Shown one piece after another: positions 31,519 through 41,587 of a stretch of DNA of 64,000 nt. The first letter of the stretch is position 1. Each line of letters opens with the position of its first letter. A model generated the notes under the pieces. It made no database searches, was not told the DNA's origin, and saw only the letters and a list, made by a program, of their open reading frames with translations. Made by a program: the position numbers and the translations under genes. This DNA is from Paraoerskovia sediminicola (GTDB taxonomy: Bacteria > Actinomycetota > Actinomycetes > Actinomycetales > Cellulomonadaceae), in NCBI RefSeq assembly GCF_030296575.1, contig NZ_AP027729.1:1364001-1428000 (forward strand). The letters run 5' to 3'.

Positions 31519-33129
31519 TCAGCCGCGCGCGGCCCACCAGCGCTCGAGCTCCTCGCGCGCAACGTCCTCACCCAGAGGCCCGCGCTCCATGCGCAGCTCG
31601 AGCAGGAACTTGTACGCCTGCCCGACGACGGGGCCCGGCTCGATCCCGAGAGTCGCCATGATCTGGGCTCCGTCGAGGTCGGGGCGGATCGCGGCGAGCT
31701 CCTCCTTCTCCTGCAGCTCGGCGATCCGACGCTCGAGGTCGTCGTACGCGTCGGAGAGCCGCTTCGCCTTGCGGCGGTTGCGCGTGGTGCAGTCCGCGCG
31801 GGTCAGCCGGTGGAGGCGCTCGAGCAGCGGCCCGGCGTCCGTCACGTATCGACGGACGGCCGAGTCGGTCCACGCACCCTCGCCGTACCCGTGGAACCGC
31901 AGGTGCAGCTCGACGAGCCTCGCGACGTCCTTGACGACGTGCTTCTCGTACTTCAGTGCCCGCAGCCGCTTACCGACGAGCTTCGCCCCGACGACCTCGT
32001 GGTGGTGGAAGCTCACGCCGCCACCGTCCTCGAACCGCCGGGTCCCGGGCTTGCCGATGTCGTGCAGCAGGGAGGCGAGCCGCAGCACGAGGTCAGGGGC
32101 GGGCACCGCACCGTCCGGCCCGGTCTCCTGCGCGATCGCCTGGTCGAGCACGATCAGCGAGTGCTCGTAGACGTCCTTGTGCCGGTGGTGCTCGTCGATC
32201 TCGAGGCGGAGCGCCGGGAGCTCGGGCAGCACGTGCGCCGCGAGTCCCGTGTCGACCAGCACCTCGAGACCGCGGCGCGGCTCGCCCGCGCACAGCAGCT
32301 TCGAGAGCTCCGCCTGCACGCGCTCGGCCGAGACGATCTCGATGCGGCCCGCCATGGCGACGATCGCGTCGTTGGTCGCCGGTTCCACGTGAAACCCGAG
32401 CTGCGCCGCGAACCGCGCGGCGCGCATCATGCGCAGGGGGTCGTCGTCGAAGGACCGCTCCGGCGCGATCGGGGTCCGCAGGACCTGGGCAGCGAGGTCC
32501 GCCGCTCCCCCGTGCGGGTCGACGAGCTCCATCGACGGCAGCCGGACCGCCATCGCGTTCACCGTGAAGTCGCGGCGCGACAGATCACCCTCGAGCGTGT
32601 CCCCGAAGGCGACCAGGGGCTTGCGTGACGCCGGGTCGTACTTGTCGGTGCGGTACGTCGTCACCTCGACGACCACGTCGGGGGGACGGTGGCCACCGGG
32701 AGCGCCAGGGGCACTGCCGGCCGACCCGTCTGCGGAGTCGACAGCCGAGCCGGCCCCCGCCCCGCTCCCCCGGCGGGACCGCCGCGACCCGAAGCGCTTC
32801 GCACCGATCGTCCCGAACTCCTTGCCGATGTCCCAGTGCGCGTCGCCCCACGCCGCGAGGATCCGCAGCGTCTCGTCCGGGTGCGCGGAGGTCGCGAAGT
32901 CGAGGTCGCTGCTGGTGCGCCCGAGGAACGCGTCCCGTACCGGACCTCCGACGAGAGCGAGCTCGTGCCCTGCCGCGGCGAACACCTCGCCGAGCTCGAC
33001 CGCGGTCTGCTGCACGGCGGCGAGGGACGGGACGGCCGCGGCGGGGACTGCCGGTGCGGCTGACGTGAGCGACGGATCGGTGGGTTCCGTCGACTCCGCG
33101 GGGACGGGATTCTGCGGGGAGGTCGGCAC
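31519..33129 (-). CDS. cca: CCA tRNA nucleotidyltransferase with HD domain (PcnA-like)
   Basis: Adds or repairs CCA at tRNA 3' ends. 536 residues from GTG 33129; TTG or other upstream starts are possible. Head domain: ELALVGGPVRDAFLGRTSSD then LDFATSAHPDETL (GGxVRD and DxD metal site); RRDFTVNAMAVRL; DDPLRMMRAARFAAQLGF. HD motif LASLLHDIGKPGTR. A Ser/Gly/Ala-rich insert of about 35 residues lies in the head. Homologous to Rv3907c. A parS-like site (32382-32395) lies inside the gene, coding for GFHVEP. Divergent from the NUDIX gene. Confidence 0.95.
   Translation of the reverse strand: MPTSPQNPVPAESTEPTDPSLTSAAPAVPAAAVPSLAAVQQTAVELGEVFAAAGHELALVGGPVRDAFLGRTSSDLDFATSAHPDETLRILAAWGDAHWDIGKEFGTIGAKRFGSRRSRRGSGAGAGSAVDSADGSAGSAPGAPGGHRPPDVVVEVTTYRTDKYDPASRKPLVAFGDTLEGDLSRRDFTVNAMAVRLPSMELVDPHGGAADLAAQVLRTPIAPERSFDDDPLRMMRAARFAAQLGFHVEPATNDAIVAMAGRIEIVSAERVQAELSKLLCAGEPRRGLEVLVDTGLAAHVLPELPALRLEIDEHHRHKDVYEHSLIVLDQAIAQETGPDGAVPAPDLVLRLASLLHDIGKPGTRRFEDGGGVSFHHHEVVGAKLVGKRLRALKYEKHVVKDVARLVELHLRFHGYGEGAWTDSAVRRYVTDAGPLLERLHRLTRADCTTRNRRKAKRLSDAYDDLERRIAELQEKEELAAIRPDLDGAQIMATLGIEPGPVVGQAYKFLLELRMERGPLGEDVAREELERWWAARG
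32382..32395. promoter_or_regulatory. parS-like site inside cca
   Basis: GTTCCACGTGAAAC, one mismatch to GTTTCACGTGAAAC. It lies 12 kb from the parAB genes and 19 kb from dnaA. Intragenic parS sites are usual near bacterial origins. Confidence 0.65.
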
Positions 33130-33243
33130 GACCGACCAGTTTACCGACCATGCCGCCGCGGTGACGGCCGCGAGGCGCAGGACCAACGCGCGGGACGTCG
33201 TCCGACATCACGTCCCGGGGCACGCGGTAGGTAAGGTGACGGC

Positions 33244-33956
33244 ATGTCCTCGCCAGCGTCGTCCCCGGACCATCGGGGCGTCCCCGCGCCGCCGGGTGGT
33301 CTGAGGCTCCACCGCGACCCCGCAGGGCCACCGATCGTCGCACCCGTGCCGGCTCCGCTGCCCGTCGTCGAGGAGGTCTCGGCCGGAGGGATCGTCGTCG
33401 ACCACGCCAGCGGCACCGCGAACGTCGCCGTGATCGCGCGCCGCAACCGCGGCGGGCGCCTCGAGTGGTGCCTCCCCAAGGGGCACCTGGAGGGTGACGA
33501 GACCGCCGAGGAGGCGGCCGTGCGCGAGATCCAGGAGGAGACCGGGATCGAGGGCGAGATCGACAACCGCCTCGGCACCATCGACTACTGGTTCGCCGGG
33601 GACGACCGCCGCATCCACAAGGTCGTGCACCACTTCCTGCTCCATGCCACCGGCGGCTTCCTGACCGTCGAGGGCGACCCGGACCAGGAGGCCGAGGACG
33701 CGGCCTGGATACCGCTGGCCGAGCTCCCCGAGCGGCTCTCGTACCCGAACGAACGGCGCCTGGCCGTGGCCGCGGAAGAGGTCCTGCGCGGCGACCACGG
33801 CGTGCGCCTGGTCCACGGGACCGTGACCCGCGACGGCAGCCGGCGCACCCCTCGCCCGTACGCCGGGCGGCCCGGTGCCGAGGACTCACGAACGACACCG
33901 GCCGGCCCGGAGGCACCTCCTCCCCCGACGCCGGTCGCCCGACCGACGCCCCGTGA
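33244..33956 (+). CDS. NUDIX hydrolase (MutT4-like)
   Basis: Nucleoside-diphosphate-linked pyrophosphohydrolase of about 237 residues. The NUDIX box is GHLEGDETAEEAAVREIQEE then TGIEG, matching GX5EX7REUXEEXGU. VVEEVSAGGIVVDHASGTAN opens the fold. In the given sequence the frame runs on past the domain without a stop; one missing base near 33887 gives an end at TGA 33954-33956 that overlaps the GTG of the next gene (GTGA), which is the arrangement seen in related species. The tail is low-complexity, so the exact end is uncertain. Syntenic with Rv3908 (mutT4). Confidence 0.88.
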
Positions 33957-36349
33957 CCCCGGCTCCCCGCGGCGCCCTGCGACGGCCCGCGCCGTCGGGC
34001 CGGGCGACCCGCGTCATGGCGCTGCTCGCTGCGCTGGCGCTGATGACGGCACTCCTCGCGACCGACGCCCTCACCGCGCTGCGCGCCGCCGCCGCGCCCG
34101 CGCCCGACACGTCGGTGAGCGTCGCGATCGCCTCGGTGTCGCCCGAGGTGATGCGGTCCGGCGACGACCTCACCGTCACCACGGTGGTCCGGGCGGACGC
34201 TGACGCTCCCGACGAGAGCGAGGACCTCACCGTGTCGCTCGGCATCGACCGGGCGACCCGGGCCCACGACCGGGCGTGGGTCGAGCGGTGGGACACCGCC
34301 GATCTGGACGCTGACACCGGCCGTCCCGTCAAGACCGAACCCGTGCCCGCCCTCGCCGCAGGGACCGAGGAGACGGTCACGTTCACGGTCTCGTGGGCCC
34401 AGCTCGGCCTGAGCCGATCCACGGCCTGGGGTGCGCTCGGCCTGTCGATCGTCCTGTCGGACGACGGCGCCCCCGTCTCCGCCGACCGCACCTTCGCGGT
34501 GTGGGACCCGGAGACCGGCACGACGCCGACGCTGGACCTCGGCTTCCTCGTCCCCCTCGTCGGTCCGGCCGTGAGCCAGGACCCCGTCACAGCCTCGGAC
34601 GACGTCGTCCGCGCCGTGGCGGACGACGCCCGCCTCGGGCACGTGCTCGCCGCGACCGCCGACGAGCCGGCGGTCGCCTGGGCCGCGGACCCGGCGCTGG
34701 TGCGGGCCGCCGCGACGTCCGACAGCGCGTCGGCCCAGGACTGGGCCGACGCCGTGACCTCCCCGTCCCAGCGTGTGCGGTTCGCGTTGCCGGCGTTCGA
34801 CCCCGACACGGCCGCATACGCCCACGCGGACCTCCCGCTGCCGGACCTCGCCGTCATGGACGACGGGTCGCAGCCAACGAGCGGGGCGGACCCGACGCCG
34901 AGCTCGGATCCGGCACCCGGCACCGATGTGACGCCCACCGAGACGGGCGACCCGATCGATGACGGCGGCGGCGCGGTCGACGGTTCCGGGACCGAGGAGC
35001 CCGAGGACCCGCAGCAGGACAGCAGCGCATCGCCGGACAGCGAGTCCGACGCTCCTGGCGAGCCCGACGGATCCGACGAGTCCGAAGACTCCGACACGGA
35101 GAACGACACGGGTGAGGAGCCGGACCCCGAGGCGACGGGCACCGTCCCGGTCCTCGCCGGCTGGCGCACCGACCTCGCCTGGCCCGCCGCCGGGCCGGAC
35201 GCCCCGACGGTCGAGACCGCGGTCGCCGCGGGCCGCTCGATCGTCGTCCTCGACCCGGGCTCCGCCGACGGGGAGGCCGCGGAGGGGGCGATGGGCCTCC
35301 CCGACGCCCTGACCGACGCCATCACGCCCGCGGTCGCGAACACCACGACGGCTGCGGGCGACGCCACGCTCCTGTCCCCGGACCCGGCGCTGAGCGCCCT
35401 CGTCACGGCCCTCACGACGCTGCCCGGCAACCCGTCCGGCGGCAGGGACCGCCTCCTCGCCGAGACCGCGGTGATCGCCGCGTCGTCGGACGACGCACGC
35501 TCGCTCGTCGCGCTCCCCAGGACCTGGAACCCTGACCCCGCCCTCGCGACGGAGGTCATCGCGGACGTCAGCAGCCTCCCGTGGGTGGCCGTCGCGCCGG
35601 TCGACGACCTCGCCGCGGACGCATCGACCGACCCGGCGACGGCCCCCGCGCTCCCGGACCGCATGGTGTCACCGGACGAGATCCCCGCGTCGACGCTCGA
35701 CTCGCTCGCGGACCATCGGGAGCGGCTGGCGCAGGTCAGCGGCCTCGTCCCCGACCCGGCCGCGCTCGCGACGACCGTCGACGACCGGCTCGTCTCGCCG
35801 ACCTCGGTCGTCTACCGCCAGGACCCGGGCGAGCGGGAGACGGCCGTCGAGGTGGCGCAGAGCGCCGCGACCGCGTTGCTCGACGCCGTGCACATCGTCC
35901 CCGGCAGCGACGTCAACCTCATCGCGGCCGAGGGCGGCCTGCCGGTGCGCGTGTCCAACGGACTCCCGCAAGAGGCGACGGTCCGGGTCGTCCTCGACTC
36001 GGACGACCCGCGGCTGCGGGTGAACGACTCCCCCGTCACCACCGTCCCGGCGGACTCCGAGGTGATCGTCGAAGTGCCGGTGACGGCCGTCGGCAGCGGC
36101 AACGTCTCTCCGTCCGTGCACCTGGAGACGCTGGACGGTCAGGAGCTCGCCGATCCGATCACCTTCGCTCTCCGGATGCGGGCCGCGTGGGCTACCGTCG
36201 GCACCGCGGTCATCGCCGGGCTCTTCGGCATCCTCCTGATCGCCGGGATCTGGCGCACGGTCAAGCGCGGACGTGGCGCGACGCGCGCCGCGCAGGCGGC
36301 CGTCGACGAGCCACCGGCCCCGTCCGACGACCCGAGGGCCGAGCGATGA
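33953..36349 (+). CDS. DUF6049 family secreted/membrane protein (Rv3909-like)
   Basis: 798 residues from GTG 33953. Signal/anchor segment VMALLAALALMTALLATDAL. A large extracytoplasmic part follows (VSVAIASVSPEVMRSGDDLT, an Ig-like beginning), with an acidic Ser/Asp/Glu-rich insert near 300-400. The C terminus has a TM helix (AWATVGTAVIAGLFGILLIA) and a basic cytoplasmic end. Always found between the NUDIX gene and murJ in actinobacteria, so a role in cell-wall assembly is likely; no activity is known. The stop overlaps murJ (ATGA). Confidence 0.85.
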   Translation: MTPAPRGALRRPAPSGRATRVMALLAALALMTALLATDALTALRAAAAPAPDTSVSVAIASVSPEVMRSGDDLTVTTVVRADADAPDESEDLTVSLGIDRATRAHDRAWVERWDTADLDADTGRPVKTEPVPALAAGTEETVTFTVSWAQLGLSRSTAWGALGLSIVLSDDGAPVSADRTFAVWDPETGTTPTLDLGFLVPLVGPAVSQDPVTASDDVVRAVADDARLGHVLAATADEPAVAWAADPALVRAAATSDSASAQDWADAVTSPSQRVRFALPAFDPDTAAYAHADLPLPDLAVMDDGSQPTSGADPTPSSDPAPGTDVTPTETGDPIDDGGGAVDGSGTEEPEDPQQDSSASPDSESDAPGEPDGSDESEDSDTENDTGEEPDPEATGTVPVLAGWRTDLAWPAAGPDAPTVETAVAAGRSIVVLDPGSADGEAAEGAMGLPDALTDAITPAVANTTTAAGDATLLSPDPALSALVTALTTLPGNPSGGRDRLLAETAVIAASSDDARSLVALPRTWNPDPALATEVIADVSSLPWVAVAPVDDLAADASTDPATAPALPDRMVSPDEIPASTLDSLADHRERLAQVSGLVPDPAALATTVDDRLVSPTSVVYRQDPGERETAVEVAQSAATALLDAVHIVPGSDVNLIAAEGGLPVRVSNGLPQEATVRVVLDSDDPRLRVNDSPVTTVPADSEVIVEVPVTAVGSGNVSPSVHLETLDGQELADPITFALRMRAAWATVGTAVIAGLFGILLIAGIWRTVKRGRGATRAAQAAVDEPPAPSDDPRAER

Positions 36350-38240
36350 CCACCGGACCGCAGAGCCCGTCCGCACCGAGCGAGGAACCGCGGGACCTGA
36401 CGACGCGGACCGACGCCACGCCGTCCGACCCCACAGACCCCGCAGCCCAGACCTCCGGTACGGCGCCAGGTGGCGCCCAGGGCGACGCCTCCGGTGACGA
36501 CTCGCCCGCCGGCCCCGGCCCCCGGAGCCTGAGGTCGAGCTCGATGATCATGGCCGCGGGCACGGCGGTCTCCCGCGTCCTGGGGCTCGTGCGGAACATG
36601 CTGCTCGTCGCCGCCGTCGGCGTCACCGGGCTCGCCGCCGACACCTTCGACGTCGCGAACAAGATCCCCAACTTCCTCTTCGCGATCATCGCGGGCGGCG
36701 TGCTGAACGCGGTCATCGTCCCCCAGATCGTGCGCATCTACCGGGGCCGCAACCCCGAGGAGAACGTCAGCAAGCTGTTGACGCTCGCCACCCTGGTGAT
36801 GCTCGTCGTGACGCTGATCATGACCGCCGGTGCCTCGGTGATCGTGGGGATCTACGCGAGCTCGAGCTGGTCCGACGCCCAGGTGGCGCTGGGCGTGTCC
36901 TTCGCGGTCTGGTGCATCCCGCAGCTCTTCTTCTACGGGCTCTACGCGCTGCTCGGCCAGGTGCTGAACGCGCGCCAGCAGTTCGGTCCGTACATGTGGT
37001 CCCCGGCGGTCAACAACGTGATCTCGATCGCCGGTTTCGCGGCGTTCATCGCGATCTACGGCCTGCGGCGGCCGGGCACGTCGACGACCTCTCCTCGTGG
37101 GACGGGCCGAAGATCGCGCTGCTCGCCGGCACCGCCACCGCGGGGATCGTGGGTCAGGCGCTGATCCTGCTCGTCCCTCTCTACCGGAGCGGGTTCCGCT
37201 GGCGGTTCCGCCTCGGTCTGCACGGGATCGGGCTGCGCTCCATCGGCAAGGTCGGCGGGTGGACGTTCGGGGTCGTGATCCTCGACCAGGTGGGTGCCTG
37301 GTTCTCGACCAGGCTGGTCTCGGGGGCTCCCGCCGCCGCGCTCACGGACCTGTTCGGTCCCTACCTCGGCGACACGACGCGCGAGGGCCTGGTCACGGGG
37401 ATCGTGGCGAGCGCCCCGGGCGCGTTCACCGTCGCCGGTCCCGCCGCGTACTCGCAGGCGCTGATGATCTACCTGCTCCCGCACTCCCTCGTCACCGTCT
37501 CGATCGCGACGGCCCTGTTCACCGGGATGAGCAAGTCGGCTGCTGCGGGGGACATCGACCGCGTGCGGTTCGACCTGTCCCGCGGGCTGCGCATCATCAC
37601 GGTCTTCACGCTGTTCGCCGCGGCCGTGCTCGTCGTCCTCGCCCTACCGGTGACGAAGCTGCTGCTCCCGACCTCCGGGGCGTCGTCGGCCGCGGCCGTG
37701 GCCGAGATCCTCGTCCCCCTCGCGATCGGCCTGGTCCCGCTGGGCGGCATGGTGCTCATGCGCTGGGTGTACTTCGCCTTCGAGGACGGCAAGGGCGTCT
37801 TCATGATCCAGCTCGTGCAGACGCCGCTGTTCATGGCGGGCTGCTGGGTCGCCGTCACGGTCCTGCCGGGGCAGTGGTGGGCGGTCGGCATCGCGGTGGC
37901 GTTCACCTTCGCCCGCATCGTCGTCGTGGTGCTGCGCGCCTCCGGTCTGCGCCGCATGCTCCACGGCATCGACGGCGCCCGGATCGCCGGCCTGCTCGTC
38001 CGGGCCTCGCTCGCGACCGGCGCGTCCGTCGTGACCGGCTTCGCCGTCCGGCTGCTCTTCGGTGACCTCTACGGCCTGTCGTGGATGACGGCCCTGGTCG
38101 TGACCGTCGTCGTCACCGCCGTCATGGGCGTGACGTACGTGGCTGTCCTGAGGCTGCTGCGCGTCCAGGAGCTGACCGACGTCCTCCGCCCGTTCGCGGC
38201 CCGCCTGAGGCCGCTGACGTCGAGGATCCGCCGCCGCTGA
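36346..38240 (+). CDS. murJ: Lipid II flippase MurJ (MviN), frameshifted in this sequence
   Basis: Flips the lipid-linked peptidoglycan precursor across the membrane. About 631 residues. A 60-residue disordered N terminus precedes SSSMIMAAGTAVSRVLGLVR, the hallmark first helix. DTFDVANKIPNFLFAIIAGG and IRIYRG-like loops follow, with 14 TM helices in all. The frame breaks near 37062; adding one base gives GLAAAGHVDDLSSWDGPKIA and a clean run to 38240. Starts by ATGA overlap with DUF6049. Mycobacterial MviN has a C-terminal pseudokinase fused; here this is a separate gene just downstream. Confidence 0.92.
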
Positions 38241-38335
38241 CCGGGGCGCTCCGGCCGAGAGCGCAGGTCCCCCGAACGGCGAGGACTGGCCCGTATCATG
38301 GCGGTGCAGAACCTGTCATCGAACCCGGAGGTCTC

Positions 38336-40005
38336 GTGAGCTCGCTCAGCCCTGGCGTCACTCTCGCTGCGCGCTACCAGATCGTCGATCGGGTCGACAC
38401 GGACCTCACCTCGGTCGACGCATGGTCGGGCCGGGACACGGTGCTGGACAGGATGGTGCGGATCGACGTCGTGTCCGGGCCCAGTGCCCCGGTGGCACTC
38501 GACTCCGCCCGCCGCGCCGCACTCGTCTCCGACTCGAGGATCGCTCGCGTCCTCGACGTCGGGGTGTCGGACGACGTCTCGTACGTCGTGAGCGAACCCG
38601 CGGCCGGGACGTCGCTCACCACGCTCGTCGACCGCGGGCTCTGCTCACCCAGCCGGGCTCGCTCGATCGTCGGCGAGGCCGCCGCGGCCCTCGAGGTCGC
38701 TCGACGCCGTGGCGTCCACCACCTGGCCCTGCGGCCCGACGCCGTCCGCGTCACCCACGGGAGCGTCCAGATCACCGGGCTCGGGCTGGACGCCGGAGCC
38801 GCCGGCGCGCGACCCGCCTCCGCCGACGAGGACTCCCGCGCCGACACCGTGGCCCTGGTCGCCCTGCTGCACTACCTGACCACCGCGCGCTGGGGCGGCG
38901 CCGACCTCGACCAGCCCTGGCTCGTGGACGAGGCCCCCGCCCGCTCCCGGCACGTCACGACGCCGACGGGTCCCCCGAGGTGCCCGACGAGGTCCCTGCC
39001 GACCTCGCCGACCTCACGCGGCGCACCCTCGCCCGCGACTCCACCGACGGCCCACGCACCCCCGCAGCGCTGGTAGCAGCGCTCGAGCCCTGGGAGCCGG
39101 TCGGCAGCACGTCGCGACCCGCGCCCGCCCCGAGCGCGACGTCGCCCGTCCGCCAGTCGGTCAAGGACCGTTCGATCGCCCCTCGCGGCACGGGCGCAGC
39201 CGGCGCCACAGCCGCAGGAGCGGGCGCCGGTGTCGCAGCCACCGCCGCCATGCCGCCCACGGTGCGCCCGGGCACACCGGCACCGGCTCCGGCGGCTTCT
39301 CCGCGGCCGGCGGACTCCGGGTCCGCCGCCGCGGCCGCGTCAGGAGGAGGTCGGTTCGACCCCACCTGGATCACGCTCGTCATCGTGGCGATCACCGTCG
39401 TCCTCGGCCTCATGTGGGCCCTGAGCACGGCGTTCTCCGGGTTCGTCCCACCGGTGCAGAGCGACGGCGGCGAGGCCGCCCGGGCCGAGCAGCCCGCAGC
39501 CCCTGAAGCTGACGCGCAGACCGAGGAGCCGGCCCCGGAACCTGAGCCCGTCGAGACCAAGACCCCCGAGCCGGTGCGCCCGGTGATCGAGTCGGCCGAG
39601 GCGCTCGACCCCGAGGGTGAGGCCTCCGGCGACACCGTCGGCGAGCACCCCGAAGCCGTCCAGTACGCCTACGACGGACAGCCCGAGACGTTCTGGTACA
39701 CCCGGACCTATGCGCGGCCTACCTACGGCATGAAGACCGGCGTCGGCTTCCTCATCAAGCTCGAGGAGAAGGCACCCGTGTCGACGATCGTGCTCGACAC
39801 GAACAACGACGGCGGCACCGTCGAGGTCCGGGCCGGGTCCGACCCCACCGAAGGGAAGCCCCTCGCATCGGGATCCTTCGCGCCCTCGACAGAGCTCGAG
39901 TTCGACACGACCGAGTCCGACGAGTTCGTGCTCTGGTTCCCCGAGCTCCCGTCGACCTTCAACGGGAAGAACCGCGTAGAGCTCAACGAGATCCTCGTCT
40001 CCTGA
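38336..40005 (+). CDS. Membrane pseudokinase with extracellular discoidin-like domain (MurJ partner), frameshifted
   Basis: About 556 residues from GTG 38336. The kinase-like domain (1-265) starts [20 protein letters not shown] and is degenerate: the catalytic loop reads [13 protein letters not shown] in place of HRDLKPEN, DFG is replaced by ITGLGLDA, and no VAIK lysine is seen. So it should lack kinase activity. A Pro/Ala-rich linker, one TM helix ([20 protein letters not shown]) and an extracellular galactose-binding-like domain follow ([20 protein letters not shown] ... [10 protein letters not shown]). This layout equals the C-terminal part of mycobacterial MviN. Frame break near 38970. 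Inferred role: bind a forkhead-associated partner and control MurJ. Confidence 0.85.
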
Positions 40006-40070
40006 CGATGGTCCCGGAGGCTCTGCCTCGAACCGGCGGGAGCCAGGGTCACGGGCGCCACAGGCGCCAC

Positions 40071-40096
40071 GGAACACCGGGCAGGCCCTCGGTGTT
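40071..40096 (+). promoter_or_regulatory. SigR-like promoter of trxB-trxA
   Basis: GGAAC (40071-40075), 18 bases, then GTT (40094-40096). This equals the SigR consensus GGAAT-N18-GTT with one change, and trxBA is a known SigR target in Streptomyces. It ends 36 bases before the trxB start. The rest of 40006-40070 shows no gene. Confidence 0.6.
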
Positions 40097-40132
40097 GCCC
40101 CAGCAGCAACAGCCACACAACGAGGAGACGGC

Positions 40133-41212
40133 ATGAACGAGCAGTCGACCGAAGTCCTGGACCTGGTGATCGTGGGGTCGGGTCCTTCGGGATACACCGC
40201 TGCGGTGTACGCGGCGCGTGCGGGTCTGGCGCCCCTGGTGCTCGCCGGGTCGGTGACCGCGGGTGGTGCGCTGATGAACACCACCGAGGTCGAGAACTTC
40301 CCCGGGTTCCCCGAGGGCGTGATGGGTCCTGACCTGATGGAGAACATGCGCGCCCAGGCGGAGCGGTTCGGCGCGGTCGTGGAGTACGACGACGCCGAGA
40401 CCCTGGACCTCGCGGGTCCCGTCAAGACGATCACCACGGTCAACGGCGAGTCCTACCGGGCCCGCGCCGTGATCCTCTCGACCGGGTCGGCCTACCGCGA
40501 GCTGGGCCTGGACGACGAGAAGCGTCTCTCGGGCCGGGGTGTCTCGTGGTGCGCGACGTGCGACGGGTTCTTCTTCCGCAACCAGCACGTGGTGGTCGTC
40601 GGTGGTGGCGACTCCGCGGTCGAGGAGGCCACCTTCCTGACGCGGTTCGCGTCGAAGGTGACTCTCGTGCACCGCCGCGACGAGCTCCGCGCCTCGAAGA
40701 TCATGGCCGACCGGGCGCACGCGGACCCGAAGATCGAGTTCGCGTGGAACGCCGAGGTCGTGGGCATCACCGGCGAGGACAAGGTCGCCGGCATCACCCT
40801 GCGCGACACCCTGACGGGCGAGACCCGCGACCTGGACGCGACCGGCCTGTTCGTCGCGATCGGTCACGACCCCCGCTCGGAGCTCCTGGTCGGGCAGATC
40901 GACGTCGACGAGGACGGGTACGTGAAGGTCGCGCACCCGACCACCGCCACGAACCTGACCGGGGTTTTCGCCGCCGGGGACCTCGTCGACCACCGCTACC
41001 GGCAGGCCATCACGGCCGCGGGCACCGGCTGCTCCGCCGCCCTGGACGCCCAGGCGTACCTGACCGACCTCGCCGACGCCGCCGGCGAGCAGGAGGCCGC
41101 GGGGACCCCCGAGACCCCCAACCCCGAGGGCCTGCCCGACGCGCTCGACCACATCGAGCGCACCCCCGACACCACGACCCAGACCGACCAGGCACAGGAG
41201 ATCAACGCATGA
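40133..41212 (+). CDS. trxB: Thioredoxin reductase
   Basis: NADPH-dependent FAD enzyme that reduces thioredoxin. 359 residues. FAD start [20 protein letters not shown]; the redox pair is CATC in [25 protein letters not shown] site [16 protein letters not shown]; end of fold [20 protein letters not shown]. About 45 residues beyond the normal C terminus are acidic and Pro/Thr-rich. ATG 40133 has GAGGAG upstream. The stop overlaps trxA (ATGA). Homolog of Rv3913; the sigM/anti-sigma pair that precedes it in Mycobacterium is absent here. Confidence 0.97.
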   Translation: MNEQSTEVLDLVIVGSGPSGYTAAVYAARAGLAPLVLAGSVTAGGALMNTTEVENFPGFPEGVMGPDLMENMRAQAERFGAVVEYDDAETLDLAGPVKTITTVNGESYRARAVILSTGSAYRELGLDDEKRLSGRGVSWCATCDGFFFRNQHVVVVGGGDSAVEEATFLTRFASKVTLVHRRDELRASKIMADRAHADPKIEFAWNAEVVGITGEDKVAGITLRDTLTGETRDLDATGLFVAIGHDPRSELLVGQIDVDEDGYVKVAHPTTATNLTGVFAAGDLVDHRYRQAITAAGTGCSAALDAQAYLTDLADAAGEQEAAGTPETPNPEGLPDALDHIERTPDTTTQTDQAQEINA

Positions 41213-41532
41213 GCACCGTCGCCGTCACCGACGATTCCTTCAAGGCGGACGTGATCGAGTCCGACATCCCCGTGCTCGTGGACTTCTGGGCCACGTGGTG
41301 CGGCCCGTGCCGCCAGGTCGCCCCGATCCTCGAAGAGCTCTCGGAGCAGTACGAGGGAAAGGTCAAGATCGCGAAGCTCGACACCGACGCCAACCCGGCC
41401 ACGACGGCGGCCTACGGCATCGTGTCGATCCCCACGCTGAACTTCTACGTGGGCGGCGAGGTCGTGAAGTCCGTCGTCGGCGGGCGCCCCAAGCGGGCCC
41501 TGGCGGAGGAGATCGACGCGCTCCTCGCGTGA
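41209..41532 (+). CDS. trxA: Thioredoxin
   Basis: 107-residue disulfide reductant. Active site [20 protein letters not shown]; cis-Pro loop [14 protein letters not shown]. Starts by ATGA overlap with trxB and is reduced by it. Same transcript, so probably part of the same thiol-oxidative-stress unit. Confidence 0.98.
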   Translation: MSTVAVTDDSFKADVIESDIPVLVDFWATWCGPCRQVAPILEELSEQYEGKVKIAKLDTDANPATTAAYGIVSIPTLNFYVGGEVVKSVVGGRPKRALAEEIDALLA

Positions 41533-41587
41533 CCGGACGCTGACCCGGGGGCCCGGAGCGGCCGTGGGATGGGAGACTTCAGTCGTG

